Notes: generated by a model not told the origin, from the sequence alone. 64,000 bases of DNA from Comamonas testosteroni TK102 (GCF_000739375.1 NZ_CP006704.1:5394001-5458000); one strand, 5' to 3'. Numbered from the stretch's first letter, positions 46,863 through 56,202 are shown. Translations and numbers: made by a program.

Positions 46863-48356
46863 ATGGCCTCGAATACACCGACACCCTCTCATAAGAACAG
46901 CAGCATGTTCCATACGGACGCCCTCCAGGCGCTAGCCCATGTTCAGCAGTTGTACCGCGAGCAGATCGATCATCTGCGAGCTGCCATGCAGCGCTTCGTG
47001 GCGGGAGAAACCCCGGCAGCGCCGATTCACGCCTACTACCCGTTTGTGCGTATCAAGACCACCACGGTGGCGCAGGCCGATACCAAGCTGACCTACGGCT
47101 TTGTGGAGGGCCCCGGCACCTATGAGGCCACGCTGACCCGGCCCGACCTGTTTGCCAGCTATTTCGGCGAGCAGTTGCGCCTGCTGATCCTGCACCACCA
47201 GGTGCCCATCGAAGTGGGTCTCAGCGACAAGCCCATCCCTATCCATTTCTCGTTCGCCGACAACGACCATATCGAAGGCTCGCTCTCGCCGGAGCGCCGC
47301 ATGCTGATGCGCGATGTGTTCGATCTGCCGGATCTTGAATCCATGGACGACGGCATCGCCAACGGCACCTGGCGCGCGGCGGCCGGCGAGGCCCTGCCTC
47401 TGTCGCTGTTTACCGCGCCGCGCGTGGATTACTCGCTGCACCGCCTGCGCCACTACACAGGCACGGCCCCGGATTGGTTCCAGAACTTCGTGCTGTTCAC
47501 CAACTACCAGTTCTATATCGACGAATTCATCCGTCTGGGCCATGCCGAGATGGCCAAGGAGGACAGCGAATACATCGCCTTTGTCGAGCCCGGCAATGTG
47601 GTGACCCGCCGCGCCGGCCTGCCCGCCGAAGCCGTCGACGAGCTCGGGAATGCGCCGCCGCGCCTGCCGCAGATGCCGGGCTACCACCTGGTGCGCGCGG
47701 ACAACAGCGGCATCACCATGGTCAATATCGGTGTCGGCCCGGCCAATGCCAAGACCATCACCGACCATATCGCCGTGCTGCGCCCCCATGCCTGGATGAT
47801 GCTGGGCCATTGCGCGGGTCTGCGCAACAGCCAGCAACTGGGCGACTATGTGCTCGCCCATGCCTATGTGCGCGAGGACCATGTGCTGGACGAAGAGCTG
47901 CCGCTGTGGGTGCCGATTCCGGCGCTGGCCGAAATCCAGGTCGCGCTTCAGCAGGCCGTGGCCGACGTGACGCAGATGGAGCGTGCCGACCTCAAGCGCA
48001 TCATGCGCACCGGCACCGTGGCCAGCACCGACAACCGCAACTGGGAGCTGCTGCCCGACAACCTGCCCCAGCGCCGCTTCAGCCAGAGCCGCGCCGTGGC
48101 GCTGGACATGGAATCTGCCACCATTGCCGCCAACGGCTTCCGCTTCCGCGTGCCCTATGGCACCTTGCTGTGCGTCAGCGACAAGCCGCTGCACGGCGAG
48201 ATCAAGCTGCCCGGCATGGCCAACCATTTCTATCGCGAGCGCGTGGACCAGCATCTGCGCATCGGCATGCGTGCCGTGGACATACTGCGTGAAGGCGGCT
48301 CCGACCGCCTGCACAGTCGCAAGCTGCGCAGCTTTGACGAGGTGGCCTTCCAGTAA
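46863..48356 (+). CDS. amn: AMP nucleosidase
   Basis: Cleaves AMP to adenine and ribose-5-phosphate; 497 aa, the normal length. The N-terminal AMP-nucleosidase domain includes 'YPFVRIKTTTVAQADTKLTYGFV'. The C-terminal nucleoside-phosphorylase-like domain shows 'NIGVGPANAKTITDHIAVLRPHAWMMLGHCAGLR' and 'ALDMESATIAANGFRFRVPYGTLLCVSDKPLHGEIK'. The start is ATG 46863, though Met at 46905 (MFHTDALQ) would also fit. It is sandwiched with gaps of 3 and 9 bp between two GGDEF-domain genes, so purine nucleotide turnover is co-expressed with c-di-GMP signalling proteins. Confidence 0.93.
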   Translation: MASNTPTPSHKNSSMFHTDALQALAHVQQLYREQIDHLRAAMQRFVAGETPAAPIHAYYPFVRIKTTTVAQADTKLTYGFVEGPGTYEATLTRPDLFASYFGEQLRLLILHHQVPIEVGLSDKPIPIHFSFADNDHIEGSLSPERRMLMRDVFDLPDLESMDDGIANGTWRAAAGEALPLSLFTAPRVDYSLHRLRHYTGTAPDWFQNFVLFTNYQFYIDEFIRLGHAEMAKEDSEYIAFVEPGNVVTRRAGLPAEAVDELGNAPPRLPQMPGYHLVRADNSGITMVNIGVGPANAKTITDHIAVLRPHAWMMLGHCAGLRNSQQLGDYVLAHAYVREDHVLDEELPLWVPIPALAEIQVALQQAVADVTQMERADLKRIMRTGTVASTDNRNWELLPDNLPQRRFSQSRAVALDMESATIAANGFRFRVPYGTLLCVSDKPLHGEIKLPGMANHFYRERVDQHLRIGMRAVDILREGGSDRLHSRKLRSFDEVAFQ

Positions 48357-48365
48357 GGCCCTGCC

Positions 48366-49580
48366 ATGCTCGAGGTCGACCAGTTCTCCATGACATTGAT
48401 GGTCGCCGTCAATTTGATGCTGGTCGCCTTCTCCCTGCCATGGTTCATGGGCCCCCAGCTGAGCCGGGCCGCCCGCAATGCGCAGCAATTCCTGTTGCTG
48501 CAAGGCCTGGCCTGGCTGCTGGTGCTCAGCGCCACGCGCTCCACCTCGCTGACCTGGAACACGCTGCTGTCGGTGGCGGCGACCGCCGCCTCGACAAGCG
48601 CTCTGTGGCAGCTGCAAAAGGCGCTCAAGGGCTGGCTGGGCCCCAGAAGACAGTCGCTGGTGCGCGCGCTCGCCGTGCTCTGCCTGCTTGCCCTGGCCGG
48701 CGAGCTGATACTGATTCAAAGCCAGCCTTACCGGCTTTTCTGGTTCAACATCTGCTATGGCCTGGCGATTGCCTCGCTGGCCAGCCTGGCCTTGTTTCCG
48801 CGTACCCCGGCAGCCAGGACCTGGCGCTATCTGTTCTTCGGCACCGGTCTGTGCACAGCCCTGGCCCTGCTCGCTCGCAGCTATCTGGCTCTGCATGCGC
48901 ATCGGGTCTACAGCTTTGAACAAGAGCTCGATCCCGGCCTGTCGCCGTCCTGGCTGGTGCCCCTGTTCACCGCCATCCTGTTTGTGGCGATCCTGATGGC
49001 CTGGCGTGACGAGGAACACCGCCGGCAGCAGGCGGACAAGCCCGAAGACAGCCTGACCGGCCTGCCGCTGCGCCAGGCCATCCGCAACCAGGCCCGCCAC
49101 ATGCTCAACCGGGCACAACGCGAAGACCTGCCGCTGGCCTTGATCCTGATCGACATGGATCATTTCTCGCACATCAATCGCCGCCATGGCTATCAGACCG
49201 GAGACGAGGCCTTGCAGCTGATGTCACGCACGCTGAGAAAGCAGATGCGCGGCGACGAGGTCGTGGCCCGCTGGCAGGGAGAGTCCTTTTGCCTGCTGAT
49301 TCACGCAGACCAGCAGGGCGTCAGATCGCTGCTGACGCGCATCAAATCCACACTGCAGATTGGCGCGCAATACGAGCTGCAGGTGGAGCTGGACTTCAGC
49401 GCGGGTTGCGCACTGGTCCCTGCGGCCTGGAAGGGCCTGAGCCTCAACGAGCTGTCCAGCCACGCCAATGCTGCCTTGCAACAAGCCAAGAAGCAGGGCC
49501 GGGGACGGGTGGAGTACAGCACCCTGACTCCTCCGCCCGACGAGAACCCTGTCGAATCCGACCTGGCTCCGCTGGCCTGA
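48366..49580 (+). CDS. Membrane protein with degenerate GGDEF domain
   Basis: A 404-aa protein. There are about six transmembrane helices in residues 1-215, then a GGDEF-fold domain (about 230-390). The metal-binding 'LILIDMDHFSHINRRHGYQTGDEAL' is kept, but the catalytic signature reads 'QGESF' rather than GGDEF/GGEEF. It is therefore probably inactive as a cyclase and may act as a nucleotide-binding sensor. No I-site RxxD is visible. It is the third gene of the EAL/amn/GGDEF run, starting 9 bp after amn. Confidence 0.85.
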   Translation: MLEVDQFSMTLMVAVNLMLVAFSLPWFMGPQLSRAARNAQQFLLLQGLAWLLVLSATRSTSLTWNTLLSVAATAASTSALWQLQKALKGWLGPRRQSLVRALAVLCLLALAGELILIQSQPYRLFWFNICYGLAIASLASLALFPRTPAARTWRYLFFGTGLCTALALLARSYLALHAHRVYSFEQELDPGLSPSWLVPLFTAILFVAILMAWRDEEHRRQQADKPEDSLTGLPLRQAIRNQARHMLNRAQREDLPLALILIDMDHFSHINRRHGYQTGDEALQLMSRTLRKQMRGDEVVARWQGESFCLLIHADQQGVRSLLTRIKSTLQIGAQYELQVELDFSAGCALVPAAWKGLSLNELSSHANAALQQAKKQGRGRVEYSTLTPPPDENPVESDLAPLA

Positions 49581-49581
49581 G

Positions 49582-51174
49582 TCAGCAGGCAGCCTTGATC
49601 AGATCGGCCGCCTTCTCGGCAATCATGATGGTCGGCGCATTCGTGTTGCCGCTCACGATGCGCGGCATGACCGAGGCATCGACCACTCGCAGCCCCTGCA
49701 CCCCATGCACCAGCAAGCGGGCATCGACCACATCCAGAGGGCCCGGGCCCATGCGGCAGCTGCCCACGGGGTGATAGATGGTGTCGGCGTAACGGCGGAT
49801 GAACTGCTCAATCTCCTCATCGCTGCGCGCCTGCGCAGAATGCTTCAGCTCCCGCCCCTCGAAACGGGCCAGCGCGGGCTGATCGAGAATGTCGCGCATG
49901 CGGTGCACGCCGCGCACCATGCGCTGCATATCGTCGGCCTCGGCAAAAAAGGCCGGGTCTATGAGCGGCATGGTGCCCGCGTCGGCAGAGGCCAGCCTGA
50001 CGCGCCCCCGGCTCTTGGGCTGCAGCAGGCAGACATGGCAGGAGTAGCCATGGCCCAGCAAGGTCTTGCGGCCATGGTCGACCAGCTTGCCCACCACAAA
50101 ATGCAGCTGCAGATCGGGCACCGGCTCCTGGGGCTGGCTACGGATAAAGCCGCCGGCTTCGGCGAAATTGCTGGTCAGCATGCCCCGGCGCTCATGGCGC
50201 CAGCGGCCCATGCCCTGCCAGACATTCCTGAGACCGGCAAGCGAGATGCCGAAGCTGTCCTTGAGCTGCGGGCCATCCACCACCTGGACCACATCGGGAT
50301 GGTCGTGCAGATGCTCGCCCACGCCTGGCAGGTGGTGGACGACATCGATGCCCAGCTGCTGCAGATGCTCACCCGGCCCTATGCCCGAGAGCATCAGCAG
50401 TTGCGGCGACTGCAGTGCGCCGGCACAGAGCAGAACCTCGCGTCGGCAGAGCAGTTGCCTGACATGCCCTGCCTGCACATATTCCACGCCGACGGCCTTG
50501 CGTGCGTCCATCAGAACCCGCCGCACCTGGGCAGCGGTGATGATTTCCAGATTGGACCGGCTGCCGCGCACCGGCGTCAGATAAGCCTTGGCCGCACTGC
50601 AGCGCTCGCCCTTCTGGTGCGTGACCTGATACAGACCCACACCGTCCTGAGCAGTGCCGTTGAAGTCGAGGTTGTGCGCATGACCGGCCTGCACGCCTGC
50701 GCGCAAAAAGGCCTGGGCCAGCGGATTCGGGTCGCAGAGATCGGAGACATGCAAGGGACCGCTGGCACCATGCAGTGCGTCCGCGCCGCGCGTATTGCAT
50801 TCGGCCTTCAGAAAATAGGGAAGAACATCGCTCCAGCCCCAGCCTGGATTGCCCTGAGCGCTCCAATATTCATAGTCCCCAGGTTGGCCACGCAGATAGA
50901 TCATGGCATTGATGGAACTGGAGCCACCCATCACCTTGCCGCGCGGCTGGTAGCCCCGCCGACCACCGAGCCCGGGCTGCGGCACCGTGCTCATGGCCCA
51001 GTTGTAGTTTTTCTGCTTGGCCATCAGCGCCAGCCCTGCGGGGCAGTGGATGAGCACGCTGGTGTCCTCGCCCCCCGCCTCCAGCAAGGTCACGCTGACC
51101 TGTGGGTTCTCGCTGAGCCTGGCTGCCAGAACCGCACCAGCGGAGCCGCCTCCCACCACCAGATAGTCACGCAT
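49582..51174 (-). CDS. GMC-family FAD oxidoreductase (choline/alcohol dehydrogenase-like)
   Basis: A 530-aa flavoprotein oxidising an alcohol. The N-terminal FAD motif 'YLVVGGGSAGAVLAARLSE', the GMC signatures 'GRRGYQPRGKVMGGSSSINAMIYLRG' and 'LCAGALQSPQLLMLSGIGP', and the C-terminal active-site region 'YHPVGSCRMG' with 'VSGNTNAPTIMIAEKAADLI' are present. The start is ATG 51174, placed 7 nt after GGAG; the 44-codon open extension upstream is not supported. It is convergent with the GGDEF gene (1-bp gap). The substrate is unknown, and no betaine aldehyde dehydrogenase or transporter is adjacent. Confidence 0.9.
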   Translation of the reverse strand: MRDYLVVGGGSAGAVLAARLSENPQVSVTLLEAGGEDTSVLIHCPAGLALMAKQKNYNWAMSTVPQPGLGGRRGYQPRGKVMGGSSSINAMIYLRGQPGDYEYWSAQGNPGWGWSDVLPYFLKAECNTRGADALHGASGPLHVSDLCDPNPLAQAFLRAGVQAGHAHNLDFNGTAQDGVGLYQVTHQKGERCSAAKAYLTPVRGSRSNLEIITAAQVRRVLMDARKAVGVEYVQAGHVRQLLCRREVLLCAGALQSPQLLMLSGIGPGEHLQQLGIDVVHHLPGVGEHLHDHPDVVQVVDGPQLKDSFGISLAGLRNVWQGMGRWRHERRGMLTSNFAEAGGFIRSQPQEPVPDLQLHFVVGKLVDHGRKTLLGHGYSCHVCLLQPKSRGRVRLASADAGTMPLIDPAFFAEADDMQRMVRGVHRMRDILDQPALARFEGRELKHSAQARSDEEIEQFIRRYADTIYHPVGSCRMGPGPLDVVDARLLVHGVQGLRVVDASVMPRIVSGNTNAPTIMIAEKAADLIKAAC

Positions 51175-51371
51175 GTCCACACTCCTTTTGCTGCAAATTC
51201 TGACCAGAGGTCTGCAGCGGCGAAACGCGGAAAAACACGGTCGTGCAGAAAAAACACTGTCATCGTGATGACTCCTAACACGCCAACCATGCCCGACTAG
51301 GGTCAAACCCGGTCAGAACCGGGATAACATTTTCCCGTTCAAACGCACTTATCTGAATGGAGACAAAAAAG

Positions 51372-52220
51372 ATGGCAATCCAAACCGTAGGCATCATCGG
51401 CGCCGGCACCATGGGCAACGGCATCGCGCAGGCTTGCGCCGTATCGGGCATCGACGTGGTGATGGTGGACATCTCCGAGGCCGCCGTGCAAAAAGGCCTG
51501 GCCACCGTGGCCGGCAGCCTGGACCGCCTGATCAAGAAGGAAAAGATCAGCGAAGCCGACAAGAGCGCAGCGCTGGCACGCATCAAGACCTCGACCAGCT
51601 ACGACGATCTGAAGTCGGCACAGCTGGTGATCGAAGCCGCCACAGAGAATTACGAGCTCAAGGTCAAGATCCTCAAGCAGCTCGATACCCTGCTGGCACA
51701 GGATGTGATCGTTGCCACCAACACCTCGTCCATTTCCATCACCCAGCTGGCGGCCGCCACCCAGCGTGCCGACAAGTTCATCGGCATGCATTTCTTCAAC
51801 CCCGTGCCCATGATGGCCCTGGTGGAGATCATCCGCGGCCTGCAGACCAGCGACGCCACCCACGATGCGGTCAAGGCCCTGTCGGAAAAACTGGGCAAGT
51901 CGCCCATCACCGTCAAGAACGCTCCCGGCTTTGTGGTCAACCGCATTCTGGTGCCCATGATCAACGAGGCCTTCCAGGTGCTCAGCGAAGGCACGGCCTC
52001 GGCCGAGGACATCGACGCCGGCATGAAGCTGGGCTGCAATCAGCCGATTGGCCCGCTGGCCCTGGCCGACATGATCGGTCTGGACGTCTGCCTGGCCGTG
52101 ATGGAGGTCTACCTCAAGGAATTCGGCGACAGCAAGTACCGCCCCTGCTTCCTGCTGCGCGAAATGGTGGCTGCCGGCCGTCTGGGCCGCAAGACCGGCC
52201 AGGGTGTTTACACCTACTAA
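51372..52220 (+). CDS. 3-hydroxybutyryl-CoA dehydrogenase
   Basis: NAD(P)-dependent 3-hydroxyacyl-CoA dehydrogenase, 282 aa, short single-domain type (Hbd/PaaH-like). The Rossmann motif 'VGIIGAGTMGNGIAQACA', catalytic 'GMHFFNPVPMMALVEII' and 'APGFVVNRILVPMINEA' are present. ATG 51372 is 9 nt after GGAG; an upstream in-frame ATG at 51357 has no site. It is divergent from the GMC gene. The crotonase gene follows 75 bp later, so they probably act on consecutive steps of a beta-oxidation-type pathway or butanoate/PHB metabolism. Confidence 0.92.
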   Translation: MAIQTVGIIGAGTMGNGIAQACAVSGIDVVMVDISEAAVQKGLATVAGSLDRLIKKEKISEADKSAALARIKTSTSYDDLKSAQLVIEAATENYELKVKILKQLDTLLAQDVIVATNTSSISITQLAAATQRADKFIGMHFFNPVPMMALVEIIRGLQTSDATHDAVKALSEKLGKSPITVKNAPGFVVNRILVPMINEAFQVLSEGTASAEDIDAGMKLGCNQPIGPLALADMIGLDVCLAVMEVYLKEFGDSKYRPCFLLREMVAAGRLGRKTGQGVYTY

Positions 52221-52295
52221 ATCGCCGGCCTTCAGGTCTTGTGCGCGACTGCGGCGGCTGCGGCAGCCGTCTAAGGTTGCAGCAGGAGACCTGCC

Positions 52296-53111
52296 ATGCA
52301 AATCGACCATCCCAGCCCTCCGCCCGAGGGCTGCATTTCTTGTGAAGTCCGCGGCCATGTGCTGCTGATCGGCATCAACCGCCCGGCCAAGCGCAATGGC
52401 TGGACGCCGGCCATGTTCCAGCAACTGGCAGAGGCCTATACCCGGCTCGACGACGAGCCTGGGTTGCGCGTGGGCCTGCTCCATGCTTTCGGCGATCATT
52501 TCACGGCGGGGCTGGATCTGCCCGTCATTGCCGAATTCATGAGGACTGGCCAGAAAGCCATCCCTGCCGGCCTCGTGGAGCCGCACGACTATGGCCTGCC
52601 CGGCTACCGCCGCCGAACCAAGCCCATGGTTGCCGCCGTCAAAGGCATCTGCTTTACCGTCGGCATAGAACTGATGCTGGGCGCCGATATCGTCGTCGCT
52701 GCCGACAGCAGCCGCTTTGCACAGATGGAGGTGCAGCGCTGCATCATGCCCACGGGCGGCGCCACACTGCGCATGCCCGAGCGCGCCGGCGTGGGCAATG
52801 CCATGCTGCATTTGCTGACCGGGGACGCCTTCGACGCAGCCGAGGCCCTGCGCTGCCACTTTGTACAAAAAGTCGTACCCGCAGGCCAGGAACTGGACGA
52901 GGCTTTTCGCATTGCCGAGCGCATTGCCGCCCAGGCACCGCAGGCCGTGGTGGCCACCCGCCTGAATGTCCTCAAGGCCATAGAGCTGGGCCAGGCCGCC
53001 GCCGTGGCCGACTTCATTCCCGTGCAGCAGCGCCTGGCCAACAGTGAGGACGCCGCCGAAGGCGTGCGCTCCTTCATCGAGAAACGCCCAGCCCGTTTTA
53101 CCGGTCATTAA
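52296..53111 (+). CDS. Enoyl-CoA hydratase/isomerase family protein (crotonase)
   Basis: A 271-aa crotonase-fold enzyme. Oxyanion-hole segments 'FGDHFTAGLDLPVI' and 'VKGICFTVGIELMLGADIVVA' are present. The two catalytic glutamates of true hydratases are both present (E125 in 'GIELML', E145 in 'AQMEVQRC'), which supports hydratase activity. CoA-ester specificity is unknown. It follows the 3-hydroxybutyryl-CoA dehydrogenase. AGGAGA precedes the ATG. Confidence 0.87.
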   Translation: MQIDHPSPPPEGCISCEVRGHVLLIGINRPAKRNGWTPAMFQQLAEAYTRLDDEPGLRVGLLHAFGDHFTAGLDLPVIAEFMRTGQKAIPAGLVEPHDYGLPGYRRRTKPMVAAVKGICFTVGIELMLGADIVVAADSSRFAQMEVQRCIMPTGGATLRMPERAGVGNAMLHLLTGDAFDAAEALRCHFVQKVVPAGQELDEAFRIAERIAAQAPQAVVATRLNVLKAIELGQAAAVADFIPVQQRLANSEDAAEGVRSFIEKRPARFTGH

Positions 53112-53132
53112 TCCCAAGTCCAAGAGGTAATG

Positions 53133-54458
53133 ATGAGCTTGAAGTCTTTTACGCGCAGAACGCTTGTGCCACTTGCGCTGACAGCTATGGTTTCTGCAGT
53201 CCATGCACAGGCTGCCGCACCCGCGTTGCCCGACCCGATCAGCACCAGCGTGCAGGCCATGGGCTGGATGCAGGGCTTTCCGCCCGCTGCCGACAAGCTA
53301 ATCACCTTCGACAACCCCTTAGGCAACACCTTTCCCCGCATACGCTGGACCTTCTCGCATATCCGAGAAATCACGCCCACGGCCAATGTCTGGCGCGGCC
53401 CGGGTGCTCCCAGCGCCCTGCGCTCGGCTCCGGTCGACATCGAGCAAGTGCGCTTCAAGGTCATGGGCACGGGCGAAGAGCTGACCTTTGCCCAGGCACT
53501 GGATCGCAACTACACCGACGGCATTCTGGTCATGCACAAGGGCCGCGTGATCTATGAGAAGTATCTGGGTGCGCTGGAGCCGCAGCGCCCGCACCTGGCC
53601 ATGTCGGTCACCAAGTCCTTTGTCGGCACCCTGGCCGCCCTGCTGGCCCACGAGGGGCTCATCAAGCCCGAGGCACCGGTGACCGACTATCTGCCCGAGA
53701 TGAAGAACACCGCCTATGGCGACGCCACGGTGCGCCAGGTGATGGACATGACGATCGGCGTGAAGTACTCCGAGAACTACGCCGACCCCAAGGCCGAAGT
53801 CTGGGACTACGCCCGTTCCGGCGGCATGATGGCGCAGGGCAAGGACTATGCCGGCCCCAGGAGCTTCTACGAATTTCTGCAGACCCTGCAGAAAGAGGGC
53901 GAGCATGACCAGGGCTTTGCCTACAAGACGGCCAACGCCGAGGTTCTGGCCTGGATCGTGCGCCGCGCCAGCGGCAAGCCTCTGGCCCAGCTGCTGTCCG
54001 AACGCATCTGGAGCCGCATCGGAGCCGAGCAGGACGCCTACTTCATGGTGGATCGCATCGGTACGGAATCGGGCGGCGGCGGCCTCAACACCACGTTGCG
54101 CGACCTGGCCCGCTTCGGCGAGCTGATGCGCAACGAAGGCCGCGCCGCCAGCGGCCAGCAGGTGCTGCCCAGGGCCGTGGTCCAGGACATCCGCCGCGGC
54201 GCCGACCCGGCCAAGTTTGTGAAGGCCGGCTATGCCACGCTGCCCGGCTGGTCGTATCGCAATATGTGGTGGGTCTCGCACAACCCCAACGGAGCCTATA
54301 TGGCGCGCGGCATTCACGGTCAGGCCATCTACATCGACCCCAAGGCCCAGATGGTGGTGGTGCGCTATGCCTCCCACCCGATTGCGGGCAATGCAGGCAT
54401 AGACCCGACCAGCCTGCCCATGTACCAGGCCCTGGCCGATGCGCTGACCGCCCGTTAG
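53133..54458 (+). CDS. Exported serine hydrolase, beta-lactamase class C / NylB-like family
   Basis: A 441-aa periplasmic hydrolase with a signal peptide (cleavage near 'VHAQ-AA'). The nucleophile motif SxxK is S158-V-T-K161 in 'AMSVTKSFVG'. The Tyr-x-x-type second motif is likely in 'VKYSENYADP', and 'GIHGQAIYIDP' corresponds to the KTG-like third motif. The length and blocks such as 'NYTDGILVMHKGRVIYEKY' resemble 6-aminohexanoate-dimer hydrolases and related esterases. ATG 53133 is preferred over 53130 for its spacing to GAGG. It starts 21 bp after the crotonase gene; a palindromic terminator follows. Confidence 0.87.
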   Translation: MSLKSFTRRTLVPLALTAMVSAVHAQAAAPALPDPISTSVQAMGWMQGFPPAADKLITFDNPLGNTFPRIRWTFSHIREITPTANVWRGPGAPSALRSAPVDIEQVRFKVMGTGEELTFAQALDRNYTDGILVMHKGRVIYEKYLGALEPQRPHLAMSVTKSFVGTLAALLAHEGLIKPEAPVTDYLPEMKNTAYGDATVRQVMDMTIGVKYSENYADPKAEVWDYARSGGMMAQGKDYAGPRSFYEFLQTLQKEGEHDQGFAYKTANAEVLAWIVRRASGKPLAQLLSERIWSRIGAEQDAYFMVDRIGTESGGGGLNTTLRDLARFGELMRNEGRAASGQQVLPRAVVQDIRRGADPAKFVKAGYATLPGWSYRNMWWVSHNPNGAYMARGIHGQAIYIDPKAQMVVVRYASHPIAGNAGIDPTSLPMYQALADALTAR

Positions 54459-54480
54459 GCACGGGACAGCTTCAGCCGCG

Positions 54481-54506
54481 ACAGGCTCCGTGCACGGAGC
54501 CTGTTT
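54481..54506 (+). terminator. Rho-independent-like terminator after the serine hydrolase
   Basis: ACAGGCTCCG-TGCA-CGGAGCCTGT (54481-54504) is a perfect 10-bp stem followed by a short TT run. It separates this operon from the ohrR promoter. Confidence 0.7.
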
Positions 54507-54554
54507 GCATTGCTCCGGACCTCTGCACTGCCTCCTTGGGCCCGGCGATCTGCA

Positions 54555-54595
54555 AATTAAATTGCGCGCAATTTAATTGTCTGCAATAATTTAAC
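54555..54595. promoter_or_regulatory. OhrR operator in the ohrR promoter
   Basis: A perfect 24-bp palindrome at 54555-54578 (half-site AATTAAATTGCG) is followed by a related half-site TGCAATAATTTAA at 54582-54594. AT-rich palindromes of this TTAAATTG type are the known binding sites of OhrR repressors. It ends 19 bp before the ohrR ATG, so autorepression, and control of ohr through the same transcript, is expected. Confidence 0.8.
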
Positions 54596-54597
54596 CC

Positions 54598-55071
54598 ATG
54601 CGATCCGATGACAACCTTCTCCCCGACAGCTCCGAGCTGCTGCGCCTGGACAATCAGGTCTGCTTTGCGCTGTACTCGGCATCGCTGGCCATGACCAAGC
54701 TCTACAAACCCTTGCTGGATGCCATAGGCCTGACTTACCCTCAGTACCTGGTCATGCTGGTGCTCTGGGAAGGCGACCAACTCACGGTCTCGGAACTGGG
54801 CGAACGTCTTTACCTGGATTCAGGCACGCTGACGCCCTTGCTCAAGCGACTGGAGAGTGCAGGCCTGCTGGCACGCAAGCGCGATGCACAGGACGAGCGC
54901 CGCGTGCGCATCGCCCTCACGGATACCGGCCGGGCACTGCGCGCCGAGGCCGAAAAAATACCTGCCTGCGTGCTTCAGAGCACGCAGTGCACCCTGCCCG
55001 AACTGCAGGCCCTCACGGGCCAGCTCGGCACACTGCGCGCACGGCTGGCGCCGCGCCGCAGCCACTCCTGA
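54598..55071 (+). CDS. ohrR: Organic-hydroperoxide-sensing MarR-family repressor OhrR
   Basis: A 157-aa winged-helix repressor. The peroxide-sensing cysteine is C22 in '[13 protein letters not shown]', the same position as in Xanthomonas OhrR. Candidate resolving cysteines C124 and C131 lie near the C-terminus, so a two-Cys mechanism is likely. The wHTH includes '[29 protein letters not shown]' and '[11 protein letters not shown]'. It is followed by ohr 52 bp downstream and preceded by a perfect operator. Confidence 0.94.
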   Translation: MRSDDNLLPDSSELLRLDNQVCFALYSASLAMTKLYKPLLDAIGLTYPQYLVMLVLWEGDQLTVSELGERLYLDSGTLTPLLKRLESAGLLARKRDAQDERRVRIALTDTGRALRAEAEKIPACVLQSTQCTLPELQALTGQLGTLRARLAPRRSHS

Positions 55072-55123
55072 CGATTTCCTCCACCCGCCCGCATTGCCGG
55101 GCAATCTCGCAAAGGAAGACACC

Positions 55124-55540
55124 ATGGCCCAACTCGACAAGGTTCTGTACACCGCCCACGCCCACACCACCGGCGGACGCGAAGGCAATTCGCGCACCGA
55201 TGATGGCCGCCTGGACATCCAGCTGAGCTCGCCCGGCGGCGCCGGCAAGGGCACCAATCCCGAGCAGCTGTTTGCCGCCGGCTACTCCGCCTGCTTTATC
55301 GGCGCCATGAAGGCCGTGGCCGCTCGCCAGAAGATCACCCTGCCCGCCGACCTGTCGGTGGATGCCGAAGTCGATCTGGGCCCCGTGGGCGAAGTGTTCG
55401 GCATCGCCGTGCGCATGAAGATCAGCCTGCCCGGCATGGACAAGGCTGCGGCCCAGCAACTGGTGGACACCGCTCACCAGGTCTGCCCCTACTCCAACGC
55501 CACACGCGGCAATATCGGCGTGACGCTGACCATCGCTTAA
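55124..55540 (+). CDS. ohr: Organic hydroperoxide resistance protein
   Basis: A 138-aa thiol peroxidase reducing fatty-acid and other organic hydroperoxides, usually with lipoylated partners. The two active cysteines are C57 in 'AAGYSACFIGAM' and C121 in 'HQVCPYSNATRGN', and Arg19 is the likely catalytic arginine in 'GGREGNS'. ATG 55124 follows AAAGGAAG. The open frame upstream is a shadow of ohrR. It overlaps the convergent 2H-phosphoesterase gene by 4 bp. Confidence 0.95.
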   Translation: MAQLDKVLYTAHAHTTGGREGNSRTDDGRLDIQLSSPGGAGKGTNPEQLFAAGYSACFIGAMKAVAARQKITLPADLSVDAEVDLGPVGEVFGIAVRMKISLPGMDKAAAQQLVDTAHQVCPYSNATRGNIGVTLTIA

Positions 55541-56202
55541 AGCGGCTCAGACCATAGGGCACCGGGCGCAGCCACATAGCGCCCGGTGTCCAGTTCGAAG
55601 ACACCTTCCAGCGTCAGCGGCCCCGCAATATCGGCCGCCGCATAGCGGACCAGTGCCAGCTGCCTTACCTCGAAGACCGGCAAGTCCCGGATCAGTGCCA
55701 GCAACTTGTCCACAGCCTCTCGCAGCGGCAGCCGCCTCGCATAGTGGCCCAGGGTCACATGGGGCACATAGCGCCAGCCCGGCGCGGGCTCTGCAGGCAC
55801 CAGTGCTGCATGCAGCTGCTGCAGGCATTCCTGCCCCTGGCCTATGCCCAGATAGGGCACGGTGGTAAAGCTGCCGGCCCCCGCCACTTGAACGGCAAAA
55901 GGGCGCAGCCGCAGGCTCTGCAGCATGGCAACATCGGCGCGCAGCGCCAGCCGGTCATATTCCCGCGCCGCATGCTCGTCCCCTCCCCGGCACAGCCCTC
56001 TATAGGCCAGCGTGATATGCGGCTGGCGCGTATGGCGCGGCAGCAAGGCATCACCAAGCCTGGATCTGGCCTGCTGCAGCACGGACCCCAGACCATGGCC
56101 TTGCAGCATCACCACCCAGACCGCACACCAGGGGCAACCTTGATGCCACTCGGCAAAATCCCGGTCCTCGCAGGGCTGTGAAAGTGCTTCGCTCTCTTGC
56201 AT
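55537..56202 (-). CDS. 2'-5' RNA ligase family protein (2H phosphoesterase)
   Basis: A 221-aa protein with the two HxT motifs of the 2H superfamily: H62-I-T64 in 'QPHITLAYRG' and H148-V-T150 in 'VPHVTLGHYA'. These enzymes open 2',3'-cyclic phosphates or join or cleave 2'-5' RNA bonds; the actual substrate is unknown. An N-terminal 'CPWCAVWVV' stretch and a long insert between the motifs are variable. It is convergent with ohr (4-bp overlap). Confidence 0.82.
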   Translation of the reverse strand: MQESEALSQPCEDRDFAEWHQGCPWCAVWVVMLQGHGLGSVLQQARSRLGDALLPRHTRQPHITLAYRGLCRGGDEHAAREYDRLALRADVAMLQSLRLRPFAVQVAGAGSFTTVPYLGIGQGQECLQQLHAALVPAEPAPGWRYVPHVTLGHYARRLPLREAVDKLLALIRDLPVFEVRQLALVRYAAADIAGPLTLEGVFELDTGRYVAAPGALWSEPL

